NCBI GenBank assembly: GCA_046330285.1
Contig: JAXLSX010000002.1
Location: 372,001 to 436,000, forward strand
DNA from: RHKX01 sp046330285
GTDB taxonomy: Bacteria; Actinomycetota; Thermoleophilia; Solirubrobacterales; 70-9
DNA length: 64,000 bases
Direction: 5' to 3'
Position numbers and translations under genes: made by a program. The notes under the pieces were generated by a model. That model was given only the letters and a program-made list of their open reading frames with translations. It was not told the origin of the DNA and made no database searches. Shown piece after piece: positions 41,682-49,779 of the stretch (the stretch's first letter is position 1; each line of letters opens with the position of its first letter).

Positions 41682-43022
41682 TCAGACCGAGTCGACCGCG
41701 AACAGCTTCCACTCTCCCGGCACGCCCTTGAGGGAGTGGGAGCCGCGGTCCGCGAACTCGATCCCCGAACCGACGACGAGATCCTTGACCGTCGAGGAGG
41801 CCAGCACCTCCCCGGGCCCGCCGAGGGCGCCGATCCGGGCGCCGATGTGGACCGCCATGCCGCCGACGTCGGCGCCGATCATCTCGATCTCGCCGGTGTG
41901 GAGACCGGCCCGGAGCTGGATCCCGAGGCCCTCGACGCGCTCGCCGAGCTCGGCGGCGCAGCGAACTGCGCGCGCAGGACCGTCGAAGGTCGCGAGGAAC
42001 CCGTCGCCGGTGCTCTTCACCGCGACGCCGCCGTAGGCGCCGACGAGCTCGCGGGTCAGCCGGTCGTGGTTCTCCAGGAGATTCCGCCAGTCGCTGTCGC
42101 CCCGTTCCGCGGCGATCTCCGTCGACCGGCAGATGTCGGTGAACAGGACCGTGGCCAGCGCCCGCTCCTGCCGCCGGTTGACCACCGTGCCGGTGACGAA
42201 CCGCTCGATCGCCTCCAGGTACTCCTCGAACCCGTCACCGAACGAGATCGCGTCTCGTCCCGGCAGTTCGAGGAGGTCGGCATCGGGGATGTGCTCGGCG
42301 AAGTAGCGCGCATGGCGTGAATCCATGGCGAGGGCCTCGGGGCGGTCGAGGATCAGGGTCGGAGCCTGAACCCGGGGGAGGATCTCGCGGACGTCCATCT
42401 GAGCGATCAGCCGCATCCGCTTCTCCATCGTCCCCGGCGACGAGGAGAGCCGCTCCCACCTCCCCCACCAGTCCTTGAACGACGGGTCGTTCGCGGCCAT
42501 GATCGGCGACGCGTTGAGGCCGTTCTCGCCGGTGCCCCAGCGAGCGAGCATCGGCGTCACGAAGTCGCGGTTGCGGGTCTCCTCGTCGGGCCAGCCCCAG
42601 TCGTAGCCGGGCGCAGCCGTCGTCCTCGCCATCGGATGCATGAGGATCAGGTGGCTGACGCGCTCGGGATGGGTCGCCGCGTAGACGACGGCCATCATCG
42701 CCGCCTCCGCCTGCGCCTCGAGGACGACGCGGTTGCTGCTGCAGGCGTCGAGGACGGCATTCACGTCCGCCATCTGCTCCTCCAGCGTCGCGGGGACCTC
42801 GACCGGGTCGGAGAGCCCGGCGCCGCGGCGATCGAAGGAGATCAGCCGCGAGTGGTCCGTGTAGCCGCGCATCAGCCGCTTCGCCGGCGGCACGCTGAGC
42901 ATCTCGATCGTGCCGAGGCTCGGCAGGACGATCATGTAGTCCTGCTGACCGCTGCCCATCGTCCTGTAGGCGATGTACCGGCCGTCCTCGCTGCGGACGT
43001 ATTTGACCGGCGACGACTGCAT
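41682..43022 (-). CDS. Class III nucleotide cyclase fused to an alpha/beta hydrolase-like domain
   Basis: 446 residues in two parts. Residues 1-280 have an alpha/beta hydrolase fold (ISFDRRGAGLSDPVE, a typical strand-turn), but the nucleophile elbow reads LEAQAEA with Q104 where Ser should be, so this part is probably not an enzyme. Residues about 285-446 form a class III cyclase: metal Asp296 (FTDI) and Asp340 (STGDGF), substrate-specifying Lys336, and H392/R396 (VHIGARIG) in place of the usual Asn/Arg transition-state pair. cAMP production is likely, with the first domain as sensor. Lies 2 nt after the aminotransferase gene, so they are cotranscribed. Confidence 0.88.
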   Translation of the reverse strand: MQSSPVKYVRSEDGRYIAYRTMGSGQQDYMIVLPSLGTIEMLSVPPAKRLMRGYTDHSRLISFDRRGAGLSDPVEVPATLEEQMADVNAVLDACSSNRVVLEAQAEAAMMAVVYAATHPERVSHLILMHPMARTTAAPGYDWGWPDEETRNRDFVTPMLARWGTGENGLNASPIMAANDPSFKDWWGRWERLSSSPGTMEKRMRLIAQMDVREILPRVQAPTLILDRPEALAMDSRHARYFAEHIPDADLLELPGRDAISFGDGFEEYLEAIERFVTGTVVNRRQERALATVLFTDICRSTEIAAERGDSDWRNLLENHDRLTRELVGAYGGVAVKSTGDGFLATFDGPARAVRCAAELGERVEGLGIQLRAGLHTGEIEMIGADVGGMAVHIGARIGALGGPGEVLASSTVKDLVVGSGIEFADRGSHSLKGVPGEWKLFAVDSV

Positions 43023-43024
43023 GG

Positions 43025-44194
43025 TCAGCTCAGGTGCTCGCGCATCCGCTCGACCGCTTCGGTCAGCCGCTCGTCCGGCGTCGTCAGCGAGATCCGGAAG
43101 AAGCCCTCGCCGCTGGGGCCGTACATCGATCCGGGCGAGATCACGACGGCCGCCTGCTCGAGGACGTGCTCGCAGAAGGACGTCGACGTGTGGCCCTCGG
43201 GGACCGGGGCCCAGACGTAGATCGTGCCCTTCGGCGAGGAGACCTCGACGCCGATCTCCCCGAGTGCGTCGACGACGAGGTCGCGGCGCCGAGTGTAGAT
43301 CGCGTTCATCTCGGCGAGCGGCTCGGACGGGCCATCGAGAGCGGCGGCGCCGGCGAGCTGGACGGCCTCGAACAGGCCCGAGTCGACGTTGGTCTTCAGC
43401 CGCCAGTAGGTCTGGATCGCGTCGGCGTTGCCGACGATCGCGGCACAGCGCCAGCCGGTCATGTTGTAGCCCTTCGACAGGCTGAAGACCTCGACGCCGA
43501 CCTCCTTCGCCCCCGGCGTCTGCAGGAAGCTCGGAGCGACGTAGCCGTCGTAGGTGGTCTCCGAGTAGGCGTTGTCGTGGACGACGAGGATCTCGTGTTC
43601 GCGCGCGAGCTCGACGACCCGCTCGAAGAGACCCTCGGGGGCGATCGCGCCGGTGGGGTTGTTCGGGTAGTTGAGGAACAGCAGCCGGGCGCGGCGGAGC
43701 GCGTCGGGGTCGATGGCCTCGAGGTCGGGGGCGAACCCGAGCTCGGGCACGAGCGGCAGCACCTCGACGTCGGCCCCGGCGAGGACCGGGCCGCCCGTGT
43801 AGACCGGATACCCGGGATCGGAGGCGAGCGCGACGTCACCCGGATCGAGGAAGGCGAAGCAGAGGTTGTAGATGCACTCCTTTGCGCCGATCGCGGGGAT
43901 CACCTCGCTCTCGGGGTCGATCTCGACTCCGAACCGGCGCCCGTAGAAGGCGGCGAACGCCTCGCGGAACTCCGCGCGGCCGCGATTCGACGGGTACTTC
44001 TGGTTCCCGTTCTCCGCGACGGCGGCCTGCATCGCCGCGACGACGTGGTCGTAGGTCGGCATGTCGGGGTCGCCGATGCCGAGGGAGATGACGTCGATGC
44101 CGGCGTCCCGCTTGTCGGCGACCTTGCGCTCGAGCTCCGCGAACATGTAGGGCGGAATCGCTTCGAGGCGCTTGGAGGGGTCGGTCAGGGCCAA
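43025..44194 (-). CDS. dapL: LL-diaminopimelate aminotransferase-like PLP enzyme (DapL2 type)
   Basis: 389 residues, class I fold. PLP lysine in SLSKGYNMTGWR, the Asn/Asp/Tyr set in NYPNNPTGA and HDNAYSE, and the phosphate-binding AIGAKECIYNLC. The opening LEAIPPYMFAELERKVADK is the form seen in DapL2-type LL-DAP aminotransferases, which convert tetrahydrodipicolinate directly to LL-DAP. Aspartate or other aminotransferases share most motifs, so the symbol is likely rather than certain. dapF and dapA occur in the same window. The start is a TTG at 44194, with AAAGGA 13 nt upstream. Confidence 0.78.
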   Translation of the reverse strand: MALTDPSKRLEAIPPYMFAELERKVADKRDAGIDVISLGIGDPDMPTYDHVVAAMQAAVAENGNQKYPSNRGRAEFREAFAAFYGRRFGVEIDPESEVIPAIGAKECIYNLCFAFLDPGDVALASDPGYPVYTGGPVLAGADVEVLPLVPELGFAPDLEAIDPDALRRARLLFLNYPNNPTGAIAPEGLFERVVELAREHEILVVHDNAYSETTYDGYVAPSFLQTPGAKEVGVEVFSLSKGYNMTGWRCAAIVGNADAIQTYWRLKTNVDSGLFEAVQLAGAAALDGPSEPLAEMNAIYTRRRDLVVDALGEIGVEVSSPKGTIYVWAPVPEGHTSTSFCEHVLEQAAVVISPGSMYGPSGEGFFRISLTTPDERLTEAVERMREHLS

Positions 44195-44293
44195 GGTGGC
44201 GGCAGTCCTTTCGATCGGCGGTCCGTCGGGGTTCGGTGGGCCATCAGGCTATCTAGGCTTGCGTGCCCGCGACCCGAAACGGCAGGAGACCCG

Positions 44294-45253
44294 ATGACCA
44301 CCACGACGGCAGGCTGGACGATCAGCGACATTCCCGATCAGACCGGGAAGACGGCGATGGTGACCGGCGCCAACAGCGGTCTCGGCCTCCAGGTCGCGAA
44401 GGAGCTCGCGCGGGCGGGCGCAACGGTGCTGATGGGGTGCCGCAGCCGTGAGCGGGCGGAGCGGGCGATGGAGAAGATCCGCTCCGAGGTCCCCGGCGCC
44501 GATCTCGAACTGATCCAGCTCGACCTTGGCGATCTCGGCTCGATCGCGACCGCGGCGGAGTCGGTGACCGCGCGTCCGGAGCCACTCGATCTGCTGGTCA
44601 ACAACGCCGGCGTCATGGCACCGCCCCGCCGCGAGACCGCCGACGGTTTCGAGCTCCAGTTCGGCACCAACCACCTCGGGCACTTCGCGCTGACCGGCCG
44701 GCTGATCGAGCGGCTCCTGGCGGCCGACTCTCCGCGGGTCGTCAACCTCAGCAGCACCGCGCACCGGATCGGGAAGATGAACTTCGACGATCTCAACTCC
44801 GAACACGGTTACTCGCGCTGGCCCGCCTACGGCCAGTCGAAGCTCGCCAACCTCCTGTTCACACTCGAACTCGCCCGGCGGGCCGAAGCGGCCGGGACGA
44901 ACCTGGTCGCCGCGGCGGCGCATCCCGGCTACGCGGCGACGAACCTGCAGACGGCGGGGATCGGCCTGGGCACGGTCGGCGCGCTCCTGAAACCGGCGAT
45001 GTGGGCGGGAAACCTCGTCTTCGCCCAGAGCGACGCCTCGGGGGCGATCCCGGCGCTCTACGCCGCCACCGCACCGGGCGTCGCCGGCGACGACTTCTAC
45101 GGCCCCGACGGCTTCCAGGAGATTCGCGGCGCGCACCCCGCACTCGTCGGCCGAACCGGACGCGCCGCCGATCCCGATGCGGCCCAGCGACTCTGGGAGG
45201 TCTCCGAGGAGCTCACCGGAGTCGGGTTCGGACCACTCGACGCGGCGGCCTAG
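44294..45253 (+). CDS. Short-chain dehydrogenase/reductase (retinol dehydrogenase-like)
   Basis: 319 residues. Cofactor motif TGANSGLG, NNAGVM and active-site YGQSK (Tyr and Lys) with upstream LSSTAHR Ser. The extended C-terminal part is typical of the RDH11-14-like subgroup, which reduces aldehydes or ketones with NADPH; substrate unknown. AGGAG (44284-44288) lies 5 nt before the ATG, and TAGGCT near 44254 may be the -10. Divergent from dapL and convergent with dapF, overlapping its stop by 4 nt. Confidence 0.86.
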   Translation: MTTTTAGWTISDIPDQTGKTAMVTGANSGLGLQVAKELARAGATVLMGCRSRERAERAMEKIRSEVPGADLELIQLDLGDLGSIATAAESVTARPEPLDLLVNNAGVMAPPRRETADGFELQFGTNHLGHFALTGRLIERLLAADSPRVVNLSSTAHRIGKMNFDDLNSEHGYSRWPAYGQSKLANLLFTLELARRAEAAGTNLVAAAAHPGYAATNLQTAGIGLGTVGALLKPAMWAGNLVFAQSDASGAIPALYAATAPGVAGDDFYGPDGFQEIRGAHPALVGRTGRAADPDAAQRLWEVSEELTGVGFGPLDAAA

Positions 45254-46092
45254 AGCCCGGCGAGGCGGTCGAGGAACCCGGCAGCGAAGGTTCCCTCGAA
45301 GACGGGCTCCGCCGTTCCCGTCAGGTCGATCTCGAGCTCGTCCCCGATCTCGACGAGGAGCTCGCCCCCGTCGAGGACGACCGTGAGCGGGCTCGGCGCC
45401 CCACGCAGGTGCGCGGCGACGGCGGCGCCGGTCGCGCCCGTTCCCGAGGACAGGGTCTCCCCCACGCCCCGCTCGAAGATCCGCGCCCGCACCCGCGAAC
45501 CCTCGGCCGACCAGAAGCTCACGTTGGTCCGGTTCGGGAAGACCGCCGCACCCTCGATCGAGGGACCGATCGCGGGCAGGTCGAGCTCCTCGAGGCCCTC
45601 GCGGACCTCGATCGCGCACTGCGGGTTGCCCATCGAGACGTGCTGGAACTCGCGCTCGATCCCGCCGACGTCGATCGTGCCGACGCCGTCGGCCGCGCCA
45701 CCCGGATAGTCGGGCGAAACCGTTGCCGCCCGCCCCATGGCGACCCGGGCGGAACCCGGCCCGGTCAGGGTCGGCGTGACCTCTCCGGCGGCCGTCATGA
45801 TCGAGAAGGTGTCGCGGTCGGTCCAGCCGGCGGAGCGGAGGTGGAGGACAGCTTCACGGACGCCGTTGCCGGAGAGCTCGGCCTCGGAACCATCGGGGTT
45901 GAAGATCCGCAGATCGGCGACGTGAGCCCCGGCGTCGGTGGGACGGGACAACAGCAGGATGCCGTCGGAGTGCATGCCGAAGTGAGGCGCGCAGATCGCC
46001 GCGATCCGTTCCGGCGTCAGCTCGAACGGCACGTCGTCGGCCTCGAGCACGATGTAGTCGTTGCCGAGGGCCTGCCACTTCGCGAATCGCAT
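45250..46092 (-). CDS. dapF: Diaminopimelate epimerase homologue with Ser at both catalytic Cys positions
   Basis: 280 residues. DapF fold is clear: KWQALGNDYIVLE, FNPDGSEAELSGNGVRE, MGNPQCAIEV and GVGETLSSGTGATGAAV. In known DapF the two proton-transfer residues are Cys in CGNG-x-R and in ACG-T/S-G. Here both are Ser: codon 74 (TCC, at 45871-45873) and codon 216 (TCG, at 45445-45447). The rest of the site (GNG, GTG, Glu) is intact. LL-DAP to meso-DAP conversion is thus expected by family but not assured. ATACTT lies 6 nt before the ATG; the longer open frame upstream has no support. Confidence 0.85.
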   Translation of the reverse strand: MRFAKWQALGNDYIVLEADDVPFELTPERIAAICAPHFGMHSDGILLLSRPTDAGAHVADLRIFNPDGSEAELSGNGVREAVLHLRSAGWTDRDTFSIMTAAGEVTPTLTGPGSARVAMGRAATVSPDYPGGAADGVGTIDVGGIEREFQHVSMGNPQCAIEVREGLEELDLPAIGPSIEGAAVFPNRTNVSFWSAEGSRVRARIFERGVGETLSSGTGATGAAVAAHLRGAPSPLTVVLDGGELLVEIGDELEIDLTGTAEPVFEGTFAAGFLDRLAGL

Positions 46093-46098
46093 CGGCGC

Positions 46099-46104
46099 AA
46101 GTAT
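46099..46104 (-). promoter_or_regulatory. -10 element for dapF
   Basis: ATACTT (or CATACT one base further) on the minus strand, 6-7 nt before the ATG at 46092. Confidence 0.4.
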
Positions 46105-46160
46105 GGCGGCAGCGGCGGGGCGAAAACGGGCGGTCACCGGAGCCCGTGTGGTCGTCCCGC

Positions 46161-46197
46161 TAGCCTGCGCGGTCAAGTCCGTCCGACACACAGGAGG
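46161..46197 (+). promoter_or_regulatory. clpP promoter -10 and Shine-Dalgarno
   Basis: TAGCCT at 46161-46166 and a strong AGGAGG at 46192-46197, 8 nt before the ATG at 46206. Unlike many neighbours, clpP has a true leader. Confidence 0.6.
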
Positions 46198-46205
46198 TTC
46201 AGCAC

Positions 46206-46832
46206 ATGCCGATGGTCCCGATGGTGGTCGAGCAGTCCTCGCGCGGGGAGCGCTCGTTCGACATCTACTCGCGTCTGCTCTCGGAGCGGATCGTCGTCCT
46301 CGGGACCCCGATCGACGACCAGGTCTCGAACCTGATCGTCGCCCAGTTGCTGCACCTCGAGTCGGAGGATCCCGACAAGGACATCTCGCTCTACATCAAC
46401 TCGCCGGGCGGGATCGTCTACTCCGGCCTGGCGATCTACGACACGATGCAGTTCGTCCACTGCGACGTCCAGACGATCTGCTTCGGCGTCGCGATGTCGA
46501 TGGGCTCGCTGATCCTCGCCGGCGGCACGAAGGGCAAGCGGATGGCCCTGCCGAACTCGCGGATCCTCAACCACCAGCCGAGCGGCGGATTCGAGGGTCA
46601 GTCGACCGACATCGAGATCCATGCCCGCGAGACCCTCGCGTTGCGGCGCCGGCTCGAGGAGATCTACTCCGAGCACACGGGCCAGACCGTCGAGCAGATC
46701 CACGACGACATGGAGCGCGACCGGTTCTTCTCCGCGGAGGAGGCGCGCGACTACGGGCTCATCGACCACGTGATGACCGACCGCGACACGCTGCTGCCGA
46801 ACGGCGGCTCGCCGAACGGCTCCTCCTCCTAG
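46206..46832 (+). CDS. clpP: ATP-dependent Clp protease proteolytic subunit
   Basis: 208 residues. Catalytic triad S98 (VAMSMGS), H123 (LNHQPSG) and D172 (ERDRFF) agree in number with the E. coli enzyme. NSPGG forms the oxyanion region. Forms the barrel protease used with ClpX/ClpC. It stands alone here; actinobacteria often have a clpP1P2 pair with clpX next to it, and those are not in the window. The stop overlaps that of miaA by 4 nt on the other strand. Confidence 0.96.
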   Translation: MPMVPMVVEQSSRGERSFDIYSRLLSERIVVLGTPIDDQVSNLIVAQLLHLESEDPDKDISLYINSPGGIVYSGLAIYDTMQFVHCDVQTICFGVAMSMGSLILAGGTKGKRMALPNSRILNHQPSGGFEGQSTDIEIHARETLALRRRLEEIYSEHTGQTVEQIHDDMERDRFFSAEEARDYGLIDHVMTDRDTLLPNGGSPNGSSS

Positions 46833-47722
46833 TTCCGGTCGACGATCGCCAGGGCCGCCCGCGCGACGTCAGCGTCGCTCATCCCGGTCCGATCGATCGT
46901 CTCGACGCCCTCCATCTTCCGCATCCAGGTCACCTGCCGGCGGGCGTAGCGCCGGTGTGAGGCCTTGACGGCGCCCGCGTCGCCGGCGATCAGCTCGTCG
47001 AAGCCGAGCGCGGACCGTGCCGTCCGCGAGGCACCTGCGGCTGTGGCCGCGCGGGCCTCCTCGGCGGCACCGGCGGCGATCATCGCGTCGACCCGGCGAT
47101 CGATCCGGTCGGAGAGCTCGTCGCGATCGAGGACGATCCCGATCAGGGCGGTCGGATGACGCAGATCCGCCGTCCAGAGCTCGCGCCCGCGCTCGGGCGG
47201 ATCGAGGCCGACGCGCTGGAGCTCGAGCGCCCTCGCGACCCGCTTGCGGTCGTTCGGATGGATCCGCTCGCCGACGTCGGGATCGAGCTCTGCATGCATC
47301 GCCGCCGGCCCGAGCTCCGCGATCTGCGCCTCGACGAGGGCGCGAACCTCGGCGGGGACCGGCGGCTGCAGGTCGAGCTCCGCCAGCGCCGCCCGCATGT
47401 AGAGGCCGGTCCCGCCGACGACGATGGGCGTCCGGCCGGCGCTGAGCAGCTCGTCGATCTCGGTGCGGGCCAAGTCGGCGAAGCGCCCGGCGCTGAACTC
47501 CTCGCTGACATCGGCGATCCCGGCGAGCCGATGCTCGAGGCGTTCGCGTTCGGCGGCGTCGGCGGCGCCGCTGAGCACCTCGAGGCCGCGGTAGACCTGG
47601 ATCGCATCGCAGGAGACCGCGACCGGGTTCTCGCCCCGCTCCCGCATCAGGGTTGCGAGCTCGATGGCGACCGCCGTCTTGCCGACGCCGGTCGGGCCGA
47701 AGATCGCGACGACGTCCGCCAC
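46829..47722 (-). CDS. miaA: tRNA dimethylallyltransferase
   Basis: 297 residues. ATP/GTP loop FGPTGVGKTAVAIEL, SCDAIQVYRGLEVLSG (DSxQVYR position), VGGTGLYMRA and the late RRYARRQVTWMRKM tRNA-binding element. Adds the dimethylallyl group to A37 of tRNAs reading U-starting codons; MiaB then methylthiolates it. miaB is directly upstream (5 nt), so both steps are encoded in one unit. The start is GTG 47722. Confidence 0.95.
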   Translation of the reverse strand: MADVVAIFGPTGVGKTAVAIELATLMRERGENPVAVSCDAIQVYRGLEVLSGAADAAERERLEHRLAGIADVSEEFSAGRFADLARTEIDELLSAGRTPIVVGGTGLYMRAALAELDLQPPVPAEVRALVEAQIAELGPAAMHAELDPDVGERIHPNDRKRVARALELQRVGLDPPERGRELWTADLRHPTALIGIVLDRDELSDRIDRRVDAMIAAGAAEEARAATAAGASRTARSALGFDELIAGDAGAVKASHRRYARRQVTWMRKMEGVETIDRTGMSDADVARAALAIVDRN

Positions 47723-47727
47723 GGCGC

Positions 47728-49071
47728 TCAGCCGGCGCGGGAGAGCAGGACCTCGCTGCCGAGCAGGGTCTGCGAGGTGGCCGAGGTCACCTCGACCTCG
47801 ACGATCTCCCCCGGCTCGGCGGTCCCCTCGAAGTTCACGGCCTTGTTGTGGCGGCTGCGGCCGCGCAGGCGGGTCGGGTCGGTCCGGCTCGGGCCCTCGA
47901 CGAGGACGTCGATCGTCCTGCCGACGAACCTCCCCGAGCGTTCCCTGGCACGGCGCTGGACCGCCTCGACGAGACGCTCCATCCGCTCCTTCTTGACCGG
48001 GTGCGAGATCCTGCCGTCGAGCTCGGCCGCCGCCGTTCCCCGCCGCGGGCTGAAGACGAACGTGAAGGCGCCGTCGTATCCGACCTCCTCGACGATCTCG
48101 AGCGTCGCCTCGAAGTCGGCGTCGGTCTCGCCCGGGAAGCCGACGATGATGTCGGTCGTCAGGGCGACATCGGGAACGTGCTCGCGGATCAGCGCGACCC
48201 GATCGAGATAGCGCTCGCGGTTGTAGGTGCGGCGCATGGCCTTGAGGATCCGGCTCGAACCCGACTGCAGCGGCAGGTGGATGTGCTCGCAGACGGCCGC
48301 GCATTCGGCATGGGCGAGGATCACGTCCTCCTTCATGTCCTTCGGATGCGGGCTCGTGTAGCGGATCCGCTCGATGCCCTCGACCGCATCGACCTCACGC
48401 AGGAGCTCGGCGAACGTCATCCGGTCATCTCCTCGGAGGTCGCGGCCATAGCTGTTCACGTTCTGGCCGAGGAGCGTCACTTCGCGAACGCCGTCGGCTG
48501 CCAGTGCCCTGACCTCGGTCAGCAGCTCGCTCCCGGGACGGCTCGACTCGCGCCCCCTGGTCGACGGGACGATGCAGTAGGAGCAGACGCAGTTGCAGCC
48601 CTGGGAGATCTGCAGCCAGGCCTGGAAGGGCCGGGTCCGCTGCGAGGGAAGGTGGCCGGCGAAATCCTCGAACTCGAAGTAGCCCTGGGCGGTGAGCGAG
48701 TCGGAGGTCAGGAACTCGGCGAGCTTGTGGATCTGACCGGGGCCGAAGGCCACGTCGACGAAGGGAAACCGCTCGAAGACCTCGTCCTTGACCGACTGCG
48801 CCCAGCACCCGCCGACCCCGACGACGACGTCCGGCTGCTCGCCTTTGAGGCGCTTCGCCTCGCCCAGGTGCGCGATGAAGCGGCTGTCGGCGTTCTCGCG
48901 GATCGAGCAGGTGTTGAAGAGGATCAGGTCGGCCTGCTCCCGGCTCGGCGCCTCCGAGTAGCCGAGGGAAGAGAGCATCCCCCGCATCCGCTCGGAGTCG
49001 TGCTCGTTCATCTGACACCCGAAGGTGGTGACGTGGAAGCGCTTGGCGGCGCCTTCTCGGGTCGTCTCCAT
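47728..49071 (-). CDS. miaB: tRNA-2-methylthio-N6-dimethylallyladenosine synthase
   Basis: 447 residues. N-terminal UPF0004 domain with three cluster cysteines (TFGCQMNEHD, FNTCSIRE, GVGGCWAQ), a radical-SAM core with C-x3-C-x2-C in GCNCVCSYCIVP, and a C-terminal TRAM domain (IDVLVEGPSR...). Uses two [4Fe-4S] clusters to insert sulphur and a methyl group at C2 of i6A37. TACCCT lies 7 nt before the ATG. It leads the miaB-miaA unit. Confidence 0.96.
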   Translation of the reverse strand: METTREGAAKRFHVTTFGCQMNEHDSERMRGMLSSLGYSEAPSREQADLILFNTCSIRENADSRFIAHLGEAKRLKGEQPDVVVGVGGCWAQSVKDEVFERFPFVDVAFGPGQIHKLAEFLTSDSLTAQGYFEFEDFAGHLPSQRTRPFQAWLQISQGCNCVCSYCIVPSTRGRESSRPGSELLTEVRALAADGVREVTLLGQNVNSYGRDLRGDDRMTFAELLREVDAVEGIERIRYTSPHPKDMKEDVILAHAECAAVCEHIHLPLQSGSSRILKAMRRTYNRERYLDRVALIREHVPDVALTTDIIVGFPGETDADFEATLEIVEEVGYDGAFTFVFSPRRGTAAAELDGRISHPVKKERMERLVEAVQRRARERSGRFVGRTIDVLVEGPSRTDPTRLRGRSRHNKAVNFEGTAEPGEIVEVEVTSATSQTLLGSEVLLSRAG

Positions 49072-49078
49072 GGCGGTC

Positions 49079-49084
49079 AGGGTA
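49079..49084 (-). promoter_or_regulatory. -10 element for miaB-miaA
   Basis: TACCCT on the minus strand, 7 nt before the ATG at 49071. Confidence 0.45.
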
Positions 49085-49108
49085 GCGGCGCCGGGCGCCG
49101 CGCCCGGA

Positions 49109-49732
49109 TCAGTTGCCGGCCGTCTGCGAGAGGAAGGCGACCAGCGCCTTGAGCTGGTCGGGCGTCAGCTGATCGCCGTAGTTGGAGGGCATCGTGCCGT
49201 CCGGGAAGCCCTTCTCGACCTCGGCGCTCGGATCGACGATCGACGTCTCGATGAAGGCGTCGTCCTTGCCGGCGAGCACGGTGTCGAGGTTGGGACCGAT
49301 CGTGCCCTGCGCGTCGGCGCCGAGCTCGGAGATCGTGTGGCAGCTCCCGCAGCCGGTCGAGATGAAGGCCTGCTTGCCCTCCTCGACCAGAGCCGCATCG
49401 GCGCCTCCGCTCGGGGCCGCACCGCCCGACGGCTTGCCGGAAGGCGTGTCCTCGGGCGCGGCGCCCTCCTGCTGAGCGGTGTCGGTCGTGGAGGCCTGCT
49501 GGACGTCGGCTTCGGCGTTGGCCGCCTCGAGCTCGCCGCCCTGCTTGTCCTCGTGCTTGGACAGCTCGACCGCGCCGACCGCGGTGGCGGCCACGAGCAG
49601 GAAGGTGATGACCATGCCGGCGATCAGCGCGTTTCCGGACGGGAACTTGTCGCTCCGCATCCCGATGAAGGAGATGATCAGGGCGACCACGATCAGGGCG
49701 CCGCCGGCTATGTAGAAGAGGGTTTCGTCCAT
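49109..49732 (-). CDS. Membrane-anchored c-type cytochrome
   Basis: 207 residues. Two N-terminal transmembrane helices (ETLFYIAGGALIVVALIISFI and ALIAGMVITFLLVAATAVGA, quoted in part) are followed by a Gln/Thr/Pro-rich linker of about 60 residues. The cytochrome c domain has heme site CGSCH and axial Met in GTMPSNYGD. The heme is outside the membrane. Probably an electron carrier of the respiratory chain, but no oxidase or bc1 gene is near. TAGGAT lies 10 nt upstream of the ATG. Confidence 0.86.
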   Translation of the reverse strand: MDETLFYIAGGALIVVALIISFIGMRSDKFPSGNALIAGMVITFLLVAATAVGAVELSKHEDKQGGELEAANAEADVQQASTTDTAQQEGAAPEDTPSGKPSGGAAPSGGADAALVEEGKQAFISTGCGSCHTISELGADAQGTIGPNLDTVLAGKDDAFIETSIVDPSAEVEKGFPDGTMPSNYGDQLTPDQLKALVAFLSQTAGN

Positions 49733-49779
49733 GCAGGGCGCGATCCTATCGATCGGGCTCGACGAGGAACGTCGCGGCG

